Shown here piece by piece: positions 1 to 8,216 of a DNA stretch of 64,000 nt. The stretch is from positions 124,001-188,000 of the forward strand of contig NZ_JALJCJ010000002.1 in NCBI RefSeq assembly GCF_022899935.1, in the 5' to 3' direction. A program made the position numbers and the translations under genes. Within the stretch, counting starts at the first letter, position 1. Every line of letters begins with the position of its first letter. The notes under the pieces were generated by a model. That model saw only the letters and a program-made list of their open reading frames with translations, had not been told where the DNA came from and made no database searches. The stretch is from Shinella curvata. Lineage in GTDB: Bacteria; Pseudomonadota; Alphaproteobacteria; Rhizobiales; Rhizobiaceae.

Positions 1-1
1 C

Positions 2-229
2 GTCGGCGCATCGACCGGCACAAACTTCTTCGGCCTGCTATCGATTGCCGACGGCATGATGAAGCAAGGGCGAGAAGGCTCGCTCGTCACGCTGATCTGC
101 GACAGCGGCGACCGCTATGCCGGCACCTATTTCAATACCGAGTGGCTCGCCCAGCGCAACATCGATATTGCCCCCTGGCGCCAGGCCATCGAGACTTTTC
201 TTGATACGGGAATGTTTCCAGCGCCGTGA
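2..229 (+). CDS. Cysteine synthase-family PLP enzyme, C-terminal part
   Basis: This is the last 75 residues of a gene cut by the window start, read in frame from base 2 to the TGA at 227-229. The visible part has the PLP-phosphate-binding loop GASTGTNFFG, then a strand/turn SLVTLICDSGDRYAGTY, typical of the C-terminal half of O-acetylserine sulfhydrylase/cystathionine beta-synthase family proteins. These enzymes make cysteine or related beta-substituted alanines in the cytosol. The tail (TEWLAQRNIDIAPW) resembles the longer cysteine synthases found in rhizobia. The catalytic lysine lies outside the window, so substrate specificity cannot be judged. Confidence 0.85.
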   Translation, partial: VGASTGTNFFGLLSIADGMMKQGREGSLVTLICDSGDRYAGTYFNTEWLAQRNIDIAPWRQAIETFLDTGMFPAP

Positions 230-339
230 AATCGGTGGGATTTTGTGGTCATGGACAGGCCCGATGAAGCTTCATGGTTTCCGCCCTGCTTTAGGATCCG
301 CATGGCTGATGCGGCGGAGCGACCCGCCAGCAAATGACG

Positions 340-1842
340 TTACGGCTTTCGGCCGACGCGCGGATAACTTGAAGAAAAGATCGTCTCGAGCGGCGGATGG
401 CCGTAGGTGCGGTCCGGGTAGCGAGCAAGCAGGCCGTCGAACTGCCGCTGGGCGCGGTCCTGCTCGGCGGCGGCATCGAAGCCGGAAATCTTGCCATCGA
501 CCATGACGAAGCGGCCATCGATTATGACGGTGCGGACGTCGCGGCCGGAGGAATTCATCATCAGGCTCTGGATGGGGTCGATGACATGGCCGATACGGTC
601 ATGGCCCATGTCGATCACGATCATGTCGGCCTTTGCACCCGGCTGGAGGCGGCCGAGATCAGGCCGGCGCAGCGCATCCGCGCCGTGGATCGTGGCAGCG
701 TCGAAATAGTGCTCGGAGCGCACGCTTTCGATGGAGGCGTCCATGACGCGCGAGATCATGATGCCGACCTGCATGTTCTGGATGAAATCCGGCGGCCAGG
801 TGTCGGTGCCAAGCCCGATGCGCACGCCCATCGCGCGGAATTTGCTGAAGCTGTCCATGAAGCCGCCATGGCGGGCGGAAACGATGGGGCAATGCACGAG
901 TGTGGCGCCGGCATTGGCGAGGATATCGAGGTCTCGTCCGGCGCGGGCCACGTTGCGCGTGCCGGCGACGAGCTCACCATGCGGCAGCAGCATGCGCTCG
1001 GAGAGCGCGCCGAGGCTGTCGAGCCATTCCAGCGGCGTTGCATCATGCATCCGGGTGATGCGGTCGAATTCCAGCTCGGACTGGCAGCAATGCAGACGCA
1101 CCGGCACGTCGAGGTCGTGGCCGGCCGCGGCTGTGCGGCGCAGGAGTTCGGCCGTGCCGGTCTCTATGCGGTCGGGCGCCAGCATCGCGCGCACCAGCGG
1201 CGAGGCCATCGCTTCGATCCGCTCGGCGAAGGAAATGGCACCGGCAAGGTTTGCGAGGCCGCGCTCTTCGTCGAAATAGAAGTCGATCTTGCCGTTGTCG
1301 TCGACGAAGCTGTTGCCAGCGCGGTAGGCCGGACCGAGATAGACGCGCAGGCCGAGGTCATGGGCGGCATGGGCGGCCGCAGAAAACTCGCCGTCCGTTT
1401 CGCCCCATTCCCGATAGAACAGCGAGGCGATCGGAAGCGCCGTCGTCACCCCGTTGCGGATGAGTTGGGCGAAGGCGTAGCGCTTCTGGAAGGCAAGCTC
1501 CTCGGGCGTGTACATCTCGTAGGGGCCGCGGTCCATATAGGTCTTCGGCCAGACGCGACCCGTGCGCCAGGACGGCTGGTTGTCGAAGGCGAGCACCGTC
1601 GTGTCGAGGTCGGACAGCGCGTCGAGATCGATGAAGCCGGGCGAGAGAATGGCATTGCCATAGTCGATGCGATGCGCGACCTCGCCGGCATAGTCCTGGC
1701 CGACGAAGACGATCGTATCGCCCTCGAAGACGACGACACCGTCGTCATAGAGCACATGGTGGCCGTCCTGGTGGCCGACGACCCAGCGGGCCGTCACGAG
1801 CACCGGACCGGCGAGGCGTCCGGATTGAGGAAATGTCGTCAT
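340..1842 (-). CDS. Amidohydrolase (chlorohydrolase/TRZ-ATZ-like), altered metal motif
   Basis: A 500-residue cytosolic amidohydrolase-superfamily protein. The N-terminal beta-sandwich runs to about residue 65, followed by the TIM-barrel. Conserved metal/catalytic positions appear as VRLHCCQSE, LLPHGELVAG and GLGTDTWPPD, and the C-terminal GAKADMIVIDM strand is typical of the family. The first motif, normally PGFINxHxH, reads SPGFIDLDALSD, so both early metal histidines are absent. That leaves the metal site and the reaction uncertain. Related genes act on deaminated purines, triazines or N-acyl compounds. The gene stands alone, with a palindromic operator 36 bases upstream identical to one at 33372-33385. 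The ATG start is preceded by a GAAACC stretch rather than a strong ribosome site. Confidence 0.8.
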   Translation of the reverse strand: MTTFPQSGRLAGPVLVTARWVVGHQDGHHVLYDDGVVVFEGDTIVFVGQDYAGEVAHRIDYGNAILSPGFIDLDALSDLDTTVLAFDNQPSWRTGRVWPKTYMDRGPYEMYTPEELAFQKRYAFAQLIRNGVTTALPIASLFYREWGETDGEFSAAAHAAHDLGLRVYLGPAYRAGNSFVDDNGKIDFYFDEERGLANLAGAISFAERIEAMASPLVRAMLAPDRIETGTAELLRRTAAAGHDLDVPVRLHCCQSELEFDRITRMHDATPLEWLDSLGALSERMLLPHGELVAGTRNVARAGRDLDILANAGATLVHCPIVSARHGGFMDSFSKFRAMGVRIGLGTDTWPPDFIQNMQVGIMISRVMDASIESVRSEHYFDAATIHGADALRRPDLGRLQPGAKADMIVIDMGHDRIGHVIDPIQSLMMNSSGRDVRTVIIDGRFVMVDGKISGFDAAAEQDRAQRQFDGLLARYPDRTYGHPPLETIFSSSYPRVGRKP

Positions 1843-1877
1843 GGTTTCCGCCCAGAATTGTATAATATTTCATTCAT

Positions 1878-1891
1878 TTATTGCATACAAT
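1878..1891 (-). promoter_or_regulatory. Candidate GntR-type operator TTATTGCATACAAT
   Basis: The core ATTGCATACAAT has inverted arms ATTG and CAAT around a 4-base centre. The surrounding DNA is AT-rich. It sits 36 bases upstream of the amidohydrolase start. The identical 14-mer occurs at 33372-33385 before another amidohydrolase gene. FadR-type GntR regulators commonly bind sites of this shape; the regulator itself is not in the window, so that assignment is inference. Confidence 0.5.
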
Positions 1892-2315
1892 AAGGCAATG
1901 TCAATCTAATGGGCCGTCACCGGCAGAGCGGGCGTTAGGCGCGCGGCGACAGGCCGCGCAGGCGCTGGAACTGACGGCCAGCGAAGCATAGCAGATGTCG
2001 GCTGCAACATCCTGGATGGGCTGGTTTCTACTCGAAAGTCACGAACAGGCTTCGCCGATGCGGCGGGCCATGAGGTAGCCCACGATTGCCGTGGCCCGGC
2101 TCTTCGTATTGGGGTGAAAGCGGCAGTCGAAGTTCACGCTTGCTGTATGGGCAAAGGGCCGCGGCGGCGGATGAGAGCGGTTTTATCCCTGGTGGCGGAG
2201 GGGGCACCGGCAAGGCTGGCATGGCGGTTCGCCTTTCGGTCCGCTGGATACCGATGTCGCAGGAAGATTCCGCCAATGCGAAGGTAAAGCCGCCACGTAC
2301 CGGTGTCTGATCGGT
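1892..2315. other. Non-coding stretch of about 420 bases
   Basis: No open frame here has a ribosome site or a recognisable protein. A GC-rich 7-bp hairpin (GCGCGGC at 1941, GCCGCGC at 1953) is the only clear structure. It separates the amidohydrolase promoter from the 3' end of the globin/DUF6522 operon. Confidence 0.6.
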
Positions 2316-2603
2316 CTAGCCCGCATTTCTCGGGGCGGCCGGGATGACCTCGATCCGCTGTTGCCCGACGCTGCCGTCGGTCTCCACGATCGCCTGCCAG
2401 CGCCGGTTGCCGCAGCGCACCGAAAGCCGCCAGCGGCCGGCATCCTCTCCCTCACCGCGCTCGACGCGGGAGGAGACGAGGCCGCGGCGCATCATGCCGC
2501 GCAGGGTTTCGGTCGGCCAGCCGAAACGCTCGGCCAGCATCTCCGCCGGCAACAGGAATTCGCCGCTTTCGTCCCGGGCAAGGGTGAGGGGGGCGGCCGT
2601 CAT
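2316..2603 (-). CDS. DUF6522-like protein
   Basis: A 95-residue protein with the pattern of the DUF6522 family: a short strand with an acidic GEF turn, a helix LPAEMLAERFGW, then RGLVSSRVERGEGEDAGRWRLSVRCGNRRW. In this family the ERGxGEDAGR turn and the following beta-strands are the conserved core. No enzymatic motif is visible. Its start codon overlaps the stop of the upstream globin gene (ATGA at 2600-2603), so the two are translationally coupled. Context with a truncated globin and an NsrR-like regulator suggests a role in nitric oxide or respiratory stress; this is inference. Confidence 0.75.
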   Translation of the reverse strand: MTAAPLTLARDESGEFLLPAEMLAERFGWPTETLRGMMRRGLVSSRVERGEGEDAGRWRLSVRCGNRRWQAIVETDGSVGQQRIEVIPAAPRNAG

Positions 2604-3067
2604 GTCAGGGCCTCCCGCGAGATCGGCAGGACCTTCATGGAATCCTCGCCGCGATGGAAGGCGATGGCGAGGCGGAAGGAATGGGCGATACGCAGCGCCC
2701 GATCGAGGAAAAGATCGGCCACCTCGGGCGGGCAGAGCCGTTCGACGGTGGCGCGAAACAGCGAAAGCCAACGCTGGAAATGCGCCTCGCCAAGGTCGGG
2801 GACGGAGAGATGCGGCGGCAGTGGGCGGCCCTCGTAGCGGCCGGTGCGCAGCAGCGTCGCGGACCAGAAATCGCACATCTTCGCCAGATGCGCCGGCCAG
2901 TCCTCCGCCGCGATGATGCCGTTGAAGACGGGACCGAGAAGATCGTCCTTGCGAATCCCGTCATAGAAACCGTGTACGACGGCATGGATCATCGCCTCGT
3001 CAAGCACCTCGGGTAGAAGCCTGCCGTCGATGACGATGGTGCGTTCGGGCGCGGGGCGGCCTTTCAT
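2600..3067 (-). CDS. Group III truncated haemoglobin
   Basis: 155 residues matching the group III (trHb3/P) truncated globin family. An initial helix (LDEAMIHAVVHGFYDGIRKDD) is followed by LGPVFNGII, DWPAHLAKMCDFWSATLL, and the segment PLPPHLSVPDLGEAHFQRWLSLF, where HFQRW supplies the proximal histidine region. These small haem proteins bind O2 or NO in the cytosol and are linked to NO or low-oxygen responses. I chose the ATG at 3067 because GGAAGG lies just upstream; an in-frame ATG at 3082 would add five residues. It lies 45 bases after an NsrR-like regulator on the same strand, in a probable three-gene operon ending with DUF6522. Confidence 0.88.
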   Translation of the reverse strand: MKGRPAPERTIVIDGRLLPEVLDEAMIHAVVHGFYDGIRKDDLLGPVFNGIIAAEDWPAHLAKMCDFWSATLLRTGRYEGRPLPPHLSVPDLGEAHFQRWLSLFRATVERLCPPEVADLFLDRALRIAHSFRLAIAFHRGEDSMKVLPISREALT

Positions 3068-3112
3068 GCGGTTGCCTTCCATAGTGTCCGGTTCATCGAT
3101 CCATCCTTTCTG

Positions 3113-3562
3113 TCAGGCCGCGACCGTATCCAGACCGAGGAGTGGGCCGAGCGTGGCGCGATTGCGAACGATGTCGGCGAGCGTGTATTTGTCGAGCACG
3201 GCCAGAAAGGCGGCGAGCGCCTCGTGCAGCATGCCTTTCAACCGGCAGGCCGGCGAGATGGCGCAGCAGGTGTCGCCTTGCGCCTGCATGCATTCGGCCA
3301 GCGAAAACTCCGCCTCCGTCGCCCGCACCAGCGCGCCGACGCCGATCGTCTCGGGCGCTTTGGCCAGCCGGATGCCGCCCGCCCGCCCACGTGTCGTTTC
3401 GACGACGCCGATGTCTCGCAAGGTCTGCGCCACCTTGAGGAGATGGTTGCGCGACAGTCCATAGGCTTCCGCCACGTCATTGACGGTACAGACGGGGTTG
3501 GATCGCGCCGCCATGTAGATCAGCATGCGGAGCGCATAGTCGGTATGCAACGTCATACGCAT
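3113..3562 (-). CDS. nsrR: Rrf2-family regulator, NsrR-like
   Basis: A 149-residue winged-helix regulator. It begins MRMTLHTDYALRMLIYMA, the standard Rrf2 start, with the recognition helix around VNDVAEAYGLSRNHLLKVAQ and the wing TTRGRAGGIRLA. A cysteine group at C91, C99, C100 and C106 (ending CAISPACRLKG) matches the Fe-S cluster region of NsrR, the nitric-oxide sensing repressor. It is first in an apparent operon with a truncated globin and DUF6522, which fits NO-dependent derepression of NO-handling genes and autoregulation. A second in-frame ATG lies two codons in. NsrR is preferred over RirA or IscR because of the SPACRLKG context, but family assignment without a search is not certain. 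Confidence 0.8.
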   Translation of the reverse strand: MRMTLHTDYALRMLIYMAARSNPVCTVNDVAEAYGLSRNHLLKVAQTLRDIGVVETTRGRAGGIRLAKAPETIGVGALVRATEAEFSLAECMQAQGDTCCAISPACRLKGMLHEALAAFLAVLDKYTLADIVRNRATLGPLLGLDTVAA

Positions 3563-3938
3563 GGGGATCTCTCGGGTACGTGCGTCTGCTGATGGCGTGT
3601 TGGTAAACAGGTATTTCAGATGCCACTTTTATCGCAGTTCTTATCCGTCCGGAAGTGCCAAGGCGTCGCAGGCGTTGCCACTGGGAAAGCACGGGGATCG
3701 GATGCGGCAGCCAACGCACTGGCTCCCTCCCTCAAAGGACACCGATCGTGAGCGCATCCCACGGTTGTTGTTTCTTCGCTAAGACAATTCGTTCCGTCAA
3801 ATGCTTAATATAATGTTTACCATCCGTTTATATCTCTCTTGCTGAACTCGCTCTGAATGATCCGCTCAGACATCGTTCAGGGTGCATGTCCGAATATGCA
3901 ACGCAAGAAGCCGCTGTTGGCTTGCGAGAGGAAGAATC
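3563..3938. other. Intergenic region upstream of two transcription units
   Basis: A 376-base divergent-promoter region between the NsrR-like operon (leftward) and the DUF4360 gene (rightward). It contains the candidate operator at 3610-3624 and an AT-rich segment with TATAAT at 3809-3814 that could be a -10 element for the rightward gene, although no good -35 was found. No gene was seen in it. Confidence 0.5.
3610..3624 (-). promoter_or_regulatory. Candidate NsrR operator
   Basis: GGTATTTCAGATGCC is an imperfect inverted repeat (10 of 15 positions symmetric) about 48 bases upstream of the NsrR-like gene. Its position fits an autoregulatory operator for the NO module. Symmetry is modest, so the call is tentative. 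Confidence 0.3.
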
Positions 3939-4529
3939 ATGAAGATTATTGGTGCTATGATCGGCGTTCTCGGCTTTGCTGCCGTTGCCCATGCAGACGA
4001 TATCGCGCTCGGCGTGCCGGGTTACGGCGGCAGCGGCTGCCCGTCCGACAGCGTCTCGGCGACGCTGAGCCCGGACTCCAAGTCGCTCAGCCTGCTGTTC
4101 GATGAATATATCGTCCAGGCCGGCGGTGAGACCGGCAAGTCGCTGGACCGCAAGACCTGCAACGTCGCGATCCCGGTGCACGTACCGCAGGGCCGCAGCG
4201 TTTCGGTCCTCGCCATCGACTACCGCGGCTTCAACCAGCTGCCGCGCGGCGCCCGTTCGCAGTTCAGCGTGGAATATTTCTTCGCCGGCTCGCGCGGCCC
4301 ATCCTTTGCCAAGACCTTTGTCGGCCCGAAGGAAGACGATTACCTGATCACCAACAAGCTCGTTGCCGATGCGCTCGTCTGGTCGCCCTGCGGCCAGGAC
4401 GTCAACCTGCGCACCAATTCCTCGATCCGCGTCTCGACGACGCGCAACAAGGAAGCCATGGCGACCGTCGATACGCAGGACGTCAAGGCGGCCATCGTGT
4501 ACCAGCTGCAGTGGCGCAAGTGCAATTAA
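3939..4529 (+). CDS. Secreted DUF4360-domain protein
   Basis: 196 residues starting at the ATG that follows GAGAGGAAG; the first ~18 residues form a signal peptide cut near AHA/DD. The mature part has the DUF4360 pattern: an N-terminal GSGCPSDSVSATLSPD, LLFDEYIV, then DRKTCNVAIPV, and GRSVSVLAIDYRGFNQ. Paired cysteines suggest an oxidised extracytoplasmic fold. No enzymatic residue set is known for this domain. The next gene carries the same domain fused to an outer-membrane barrel, so the two are duplicates of one module. A strong terminator directly follows. Function unknown; export to the periplasm or surface is well supported. Confidence 0.8.
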   Translation: MKIIGAMIGVLGFAAVAHADDIALGVPGYGGSGCPSDSVSATLSPDSKSLSLLFDEYIVQAGGETGKSLDRKTCNVAIPVHVPQGRSVSVLAIDYRGFNQLPRGARSQFSVEYFFAGSRGPSFAKTFVGPKEDDYLITNKLVADALVWSPCGQDVNLRTNSSIRVSTTRNKEAMATVDTQDVKAAIVYQLQWRKCN

Positions 4530-4555
4530 GCCGTTAAGAACGGTAGTCGCAAATC

Positions 4556-4581
4556 GGAGCGGCCCAGCGGGCCGCTCCTTT
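4556..4581 (+). terminator. Rho-independent terminator
   Basis: A perfect 10-bp stem (GGAGCGGCCC / GGGCCGCTCC) with an AGC loop followed by TTT. It lies 27 bases after the DUF4360 stop and 26 before the next start, so the two DUF4360 genes may be transcribed partly separately. Confidence 0.8.
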
Positions 4582-4606
4582 GTAATCACTAAGACCGGGT
4601 GAAGTT

Positions 4607-6001
4607 TTGACGGTTCTGAAAAAAGCAAATCGTGCCCTGATCCTGACGGGTCTCGTGCTCGCGGCGGGTTCCGCCCAAGCTGCCAACGGCTGTGCGCCGG
4701 GCACCTTCTCCACGACCCTGTCGCCGGACAGGAATTCCACCAGCTTCCTCTTCGATTCCCTCTTCGCCATCAGCGACCGCACGCAGGGGCCTGGCCGGAC
4801 GACCTGTTCGCTCTCCGCGCCGGTCACGCAGGCCAAGGGCTATTCGGTGTTCTCCGTCGATTATCGCGGCTTTGCCACCAAGACCGGCGAGCAGACGGTG
4901 ACGCTCGACGGCGGCAAGAAGGGCGATCGCGTTCGCCTTTACGATCCCGAAGGCGAGGTTTCCGAGGATTATGAAATCAACCGCCGCATGGGCACGGTCG
5001 ATTCCGAAACGCTCGACCTCTCCATCCTCTTGACGGCCGAGGGGCAGGACGGCGATCTCGACGCTGCGCAAATCTTCCTCGACACGCTCGACGTATCCCG
5101 TATCGGCTTCACGACCCGCGAATCCGTCAAGGGCTCGCTCGATGGCCTTGCCGAGCAGCGCCGCTCGCTTCTGGCCGGTGTCGATACCGTGGCCGGCCGT
5201 ATTCTCGGCCTGACCGATCCCTTTGCCGGCGACGACTACATTTCCGCCTTTGCCGGCACCGAGGGCATGGTGGGCTTCAATGCGCGCTGGAACGCGACGG
5301 ACGAGATCACCCTGATGGGCGGCCTGGCCGGCTATGATGCGCGCCAGACCGGCACCGATGCCGACAATATGCTGATCGCTGCGGCCTCCGCGCGCTATGC
5401 CGTCCCGATCGACGATGGCTGGAAGGCCTTTGGCGAGGTCGGCATTTGGGGCTCGCCGTATGTCGAAGCAAAATACACGCGCGACTACATCAATGCCGGC
5501 AGGCTCGTTTCCCGCACGAACGAGGCTTCGGGCTCGCTGATCGGTGGCCATGTGCGTGTCGGCGTCGCCTATGCGCCGGATACGCAGAACGAGTTCACCG
5601 CAGCCCTCCGGCTGTCCCGCTCGGCACTTGATGTCGCCTCCTATGCGGAAACGCCCGACGCCGACAATCTGTTTGCCGCGACCCTTTCCGGCAAGAGCAC
5701 GGTGGCAGACACCGCAGACGTCACCGTCATGTGGACGCATGCGCTCAACCCGACGGTCGATTATTCGCTCTTCGCCACCGCCGGCCAGACATTCGGCAAT
5801 GGCGATGCCGTCAAGGCGGATGTCGACTGGGTCGGCCAGGCGACGGGCGGCTGGGAAGCGCGCCGCTTCGGCTCGGTCGGCGCCCGCGTCGGCTGGAAGT
5901 TCCACGAGAACTGGGCGGTCGATACCCGCGCCAGCCTGACGGTCGCCGAAGAGAGCAAGCCGCGCTGGAATGCCGGCCTGCAGCTTAAGGCGAGCTTCTG
6001 A
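4607..6001 (+). CDS. DUF4360 domain fused to autotransporter-type beta-barrel
   Basis: 464 residues from a TTG start; no in-frame ATG or GTG exists upstream before a stop. A signal peptide ends near AQA/AN. Residues ~28-105 repeat the DUF4360 pattern of the upstream gene (CAPGTFSTTLSPD, FLFDSLF, RTTCSLSAPV, YSVFSVDYRGF). From ~210 to the end the protein consists of alternating amphipathic strands such as ARWNATDEITLMGGLAGYDAR, ending in the outer-membrane signature WNAGLQLKASF with terminal phenylalanine. This is the layout of an autotransporter barrel (PF03797-like), so the N-terminal domain would be placed at the cell surface or in the periplasm. Substrate or partner unknown. Confidence 0.8.
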   Translation: MTVLKKANRALILTGLVLAAGSAQAANGCAPGTFSTTLSPDRNSTSFLFDSLFAISDRTQGPGRTTCSLSAPVTQAKGYSVFSVDYRGFATKTGEQTVTLDGGKKGDRVRLYDPEGEVSEDYEINRRMGTVDSETLDLSILLTAEGQDGDLDAAQIFLDTLDVSRIGFTTRESVKGSLDGLAEQRRSLLAGVDTVAGRILGLTDPFAGDDYISAFAGTEGMVGFNARWNATDEITLMGGLAGYDARQTGTDADNMLIAAASARYAVPIDDGWKAFGEVGIWGSPYVEAKYTRDYINAGRLVSRTNEASGSLIGGHVRVGVAYAPDTQNEFTAALRLSRSALDVASYAETPDADNLFAATLSGKSTVADTADVTVMWTHALNPTVDYSLFATAGQTFGNGDAVKADVDWVGQATGGWEARRFGSVGARVGWKFHENWAVDTRASLTVAEESKPRWNAGLQLKASF

Positions 6002-6012
6002 TCTGAAACAGG

Positions 6013-6037
6013 AGGGCGGCCGAAGGGTCGCCCTTTT
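6013..6037 (+). terminator. Rho-independent terminator
   Basis: A 9-bp stem with one G-T pair (AGGGCGGCC / GGTCGCCCT), a four-base loop and a TTTT tail, 11 bases after the barrel-protein stop codon. Confidence 0.75.
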
Positions 6038-6229
6038 CGTTTCGAGTAATTCATAAAATCAGTAGAAATTATTTTCTCGTTCTCCGGCCATTCCGGAGAG
6101 CGAAAGTTCCCGTTCGCGCTGCCCAATAAATCGCCATTCGTTGTTCACGAAAGCGGCATTTGCGATTTTGCTCACAGAAACCGGGTCGGTTTCGAGCGTC
6201 GATCCTCCCAATCGCGAAAGCAGGCTATT

Positions 6230-7063
6230 ATGTTGAACATCACTAAAAATATTCTCTCCCGCCGCGTGGCGCTCGCAGCGATTGCCGTTGCCGCCGTGTC
6301 CGTCTCGGTCCTCTCCGTTTCCGGTCCCGCCGTTGCGGAAGACAAGAAGGACCTGAAGGTCGGCATCATTTCCGGTGAGGATGAGGATGTCTGGCGCGTG
6401 GTCACCGCCGAGGCTGCCAAGAAGGGCCTGACCATCGAGACCGTCGTCTTCAACGACTACACCCAGCCGAACGAAGCGCTGGAGCGCGGCGAAATCGACG
6501 CCAACGCCTTCCAGCACCTGCCGTATCTGGAAAACCAGATCAAGACGAACGGCTACAAGATCGTGCCCGTCGGCTATACCGGCGTCTGGCCGATCGGCCT
6601 CTATTCCAACAAGCACAAGACGCTTGCCGATCTGCCGGAAGGCGCCGTCGTCGGCGTGCCGAACGATCCGTCCAACGAAGGCCGCGCGCTGCGCGTCCTG
6701 CAGAATGAGGGCCTGATCAAGCTCAAGGACGGCACGGGCATTCTGGCGACGATCGCCGATATCGCCGAAAACCCGAAGAAGCTCGAGATCAAGGAACTCG
6801 ATGCCGGCATCGTCGGCCGCTCGGTGGAAGATCTCGACGCCGCCGTGGTCAACACCGACTGGGCGCTGAAGAGCGGTCTTACCCCGGAAAACCGCATCGC
6901 GCAGGAGCCGGTCGCTGACAATCCATACCGCAACTTCATCGCCGTGCGCGAGGAATCCAAGGATGAGCCCTGGGTCAAGCCGCTGGTCGAGGCCTACCAG
7001 AACGACGCCGTGAAGGCCGAATTCGACCGCGTCTACAAAGGCACGGGCATCAGCGCCTACTAA
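6230..7063 (+). CDS. metQ: Methionine ABC transporter, substrate-binding protein
   Basis: 277 residues of the NlpA/MetQ family. An N-terminal signal peptide (to about AVA/ED, residue 36) is followed by DLKVGIISGEDEDVWRVV. Family landmarks are NDYTQPNEALERGEIDANAFQH, the VGYTGVWPIGLYS hinge and GIVGRSVEDLDAAVVNTDWA. Classical MetQ is a lipoprotein, but no lipobox cysteine is present here, so the mature protein is probably soluble in the periplasm. It delivers D/L-methionine to MetNI encoded just downstream. The ~165-base leader has two small hairpins but no riboswitch I can recognise. Confidence 0.92.
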   Translation: MLNITKNILSRRVALAAIAVAAVSVSVLSVSGPAVAEDKKDLKVGIISGEDEDVWRVVTAEAAKKGLTIETVVFNDYTQPNEALERGEIDANAFQHLPYLENQIKTNGYKIVPVGYTGVWPIGLYSNKHKTLADLPEGAVVGVPNDPSNEGRALRVLQNEGLIKLKDGTGILATIADIAENPKKLEIKELDAGIVGRSVEDLDAAVVNTDWALKSGLTPENRIAQEPVADNPYRNFIAVREESKDEPWVKPLVEAYQNDAVKAEFDRVYKGTGISAY

Positions 7064-7145
7064 GGTATAGGACGGCCGATCCGGCAGCCCGCGACGCGCT
7101 GAAACGCCGTCGCGGGCTGCCTTGGTATTTGCGGAAGGACGCGCA

Positions 7146-8216
7146 ATGAACTCACATGTGACCTGGAAAGCGGCCTCCGCCGCAGCCGAGGAGACGGATG
7201 TCATCCGCCTTGCGGACGTGCGCCGGCGCTTCGGCGAGACGGCGGCGCTGGATGGCGTGACGCTTACTGTCCGCCGCGGCGAGATCCTCGGCATCATCGG
7301 CCGCAGCGGTGCGGGCAAATCGACGCTGATCCGCTGCCTCAACGGGCTGGAACGGCCGGACAGCGGGACGATCGAGATCGAGGGCCGCGAGATCACCGGG
7401 CTTGGCGAGGCCGATCTCCAACCGCTGCGCCGCCGCATCGGCATGATCTTCCAGCACTTCAACCTGCTTTCCGCGAAAACCGTCGAAGAGAATGTCGCGC
7501 TGCCGCTGAAGATCGAGGGCTGGCCGAAGGCCAAGCGTCTGGCGCGCGCCGCCGAGCTGCTCGAGCTCGTCGGCCTCTCGGGTAAGGCGAAGGCTTACCC
7601 GTCCGAGCTCTCCGGTGGCCAGAAGCAGCGTGTCGGCATTGCCCGGGCGCTCGCCGCCAAGCCTGCGCTGCTGCTCTCCGACGAGGCGACCTCCGCGCTC
7701 GACCCGGAAACCACGCGCTCGATCCTGACACTCCTGAAGGACATCAACCGCAAGCTCGGCCTCACCATCCTGCTCATCACCCATGAGATGGAAGTGGTGC
7801 GCGGCATCGCCGACCGTGTGACCGTGCTCGATGCCGGCCGCGTCGTGGAGGAGGGGCCGGTCTGGCAGGTCTTCTCCCGCCCGCAGGCTGAGACGACACG
7901 CAGCCTGCTCAGCAGCATCCGCCCCCAGCTTCCCGCCCATATCGCCGACAAGTTGACGGCGGATGTCGGCGGCGAGGCGATCCTTGGCATCGACATTGCA
8001 GGACCGGCCGCCACCGGCCCGCTGTTTGAGGGGCTGTCGCAGGAATTTCCCGGCGGCTACCGCCTCAACCATGGCGGCGTCGATCATATCCAGGAGCAGG
8101 CCGTTGGCCGCTTTTTCCTCGCGGTGCCGGCCGATAAGGCCGCGTCGCTTGCGTCCTATGTAGAGCGCCTCGGCGCCCAGGTGGAGGTCCTCGGCCATGT
8201 CGCCGATCATGCTTGA
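7146..8216 (+). CDS. metN: Methionine ABC transporter ATP-binding protein
   Basis: 356 residues; the ATG at 7146 follows a GGAAGG ribosome site. Walker A is GRSGAGKST, the signature is LSGGQKQR and Walker B is LLLSDEATSALD, followed by the switch ITHEME. The C-terminal ~90 residues form the NIL/ACT-like domain used by MetN to sense methionine and trans-inhibit transport (GGYRLNHGGVDHIQEQAVG). It powers uptake through MetI at the inner membrane. It sits 82 bases after metQ and its end overlaps metI by 20 bases, a standard metQNI operon in the order Q-N-I. Confidence 0.95.
   Translation: MNSHVTWKAASAAAEETDVIRLADVRRRFGETAALDGVTLTVRRGEILGIIGRSGAGKSTLIRCLNGLERPDSGTIEIEGREITGLGEADLQPLRRRIGMIFQHFNLLSAKTVEENVALPLKIEGWPKAKRLARAAELLELVGLSGKAKAYPSELSGGQKQRVGIARALAAKPALLLSDEATSALDPETTRSILTLLKDINRKLGLTILLITHEMEVVRGIADRVTVLDAGRVVEEGPVWQVFSRPQAETTRSLLSSIRPQLPAHIADKLTADVGGEAILGIDIAGPAATGPLFEGLSQEFPGGYRLNHGGVDHIQEQAVGRFFLAVPADKAASLASYVERLGAQVEVLGHVADHA

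Noticed and set aside
6038-6229. A possible SAM riboswitch before metQ
   Set aside because: Two small hairpins exist (TCTCCGG/CCGGAGA and GAAACC/GGTTTC) but the conserved cores of SAM-I, SAM-II or SAM-V were not found.
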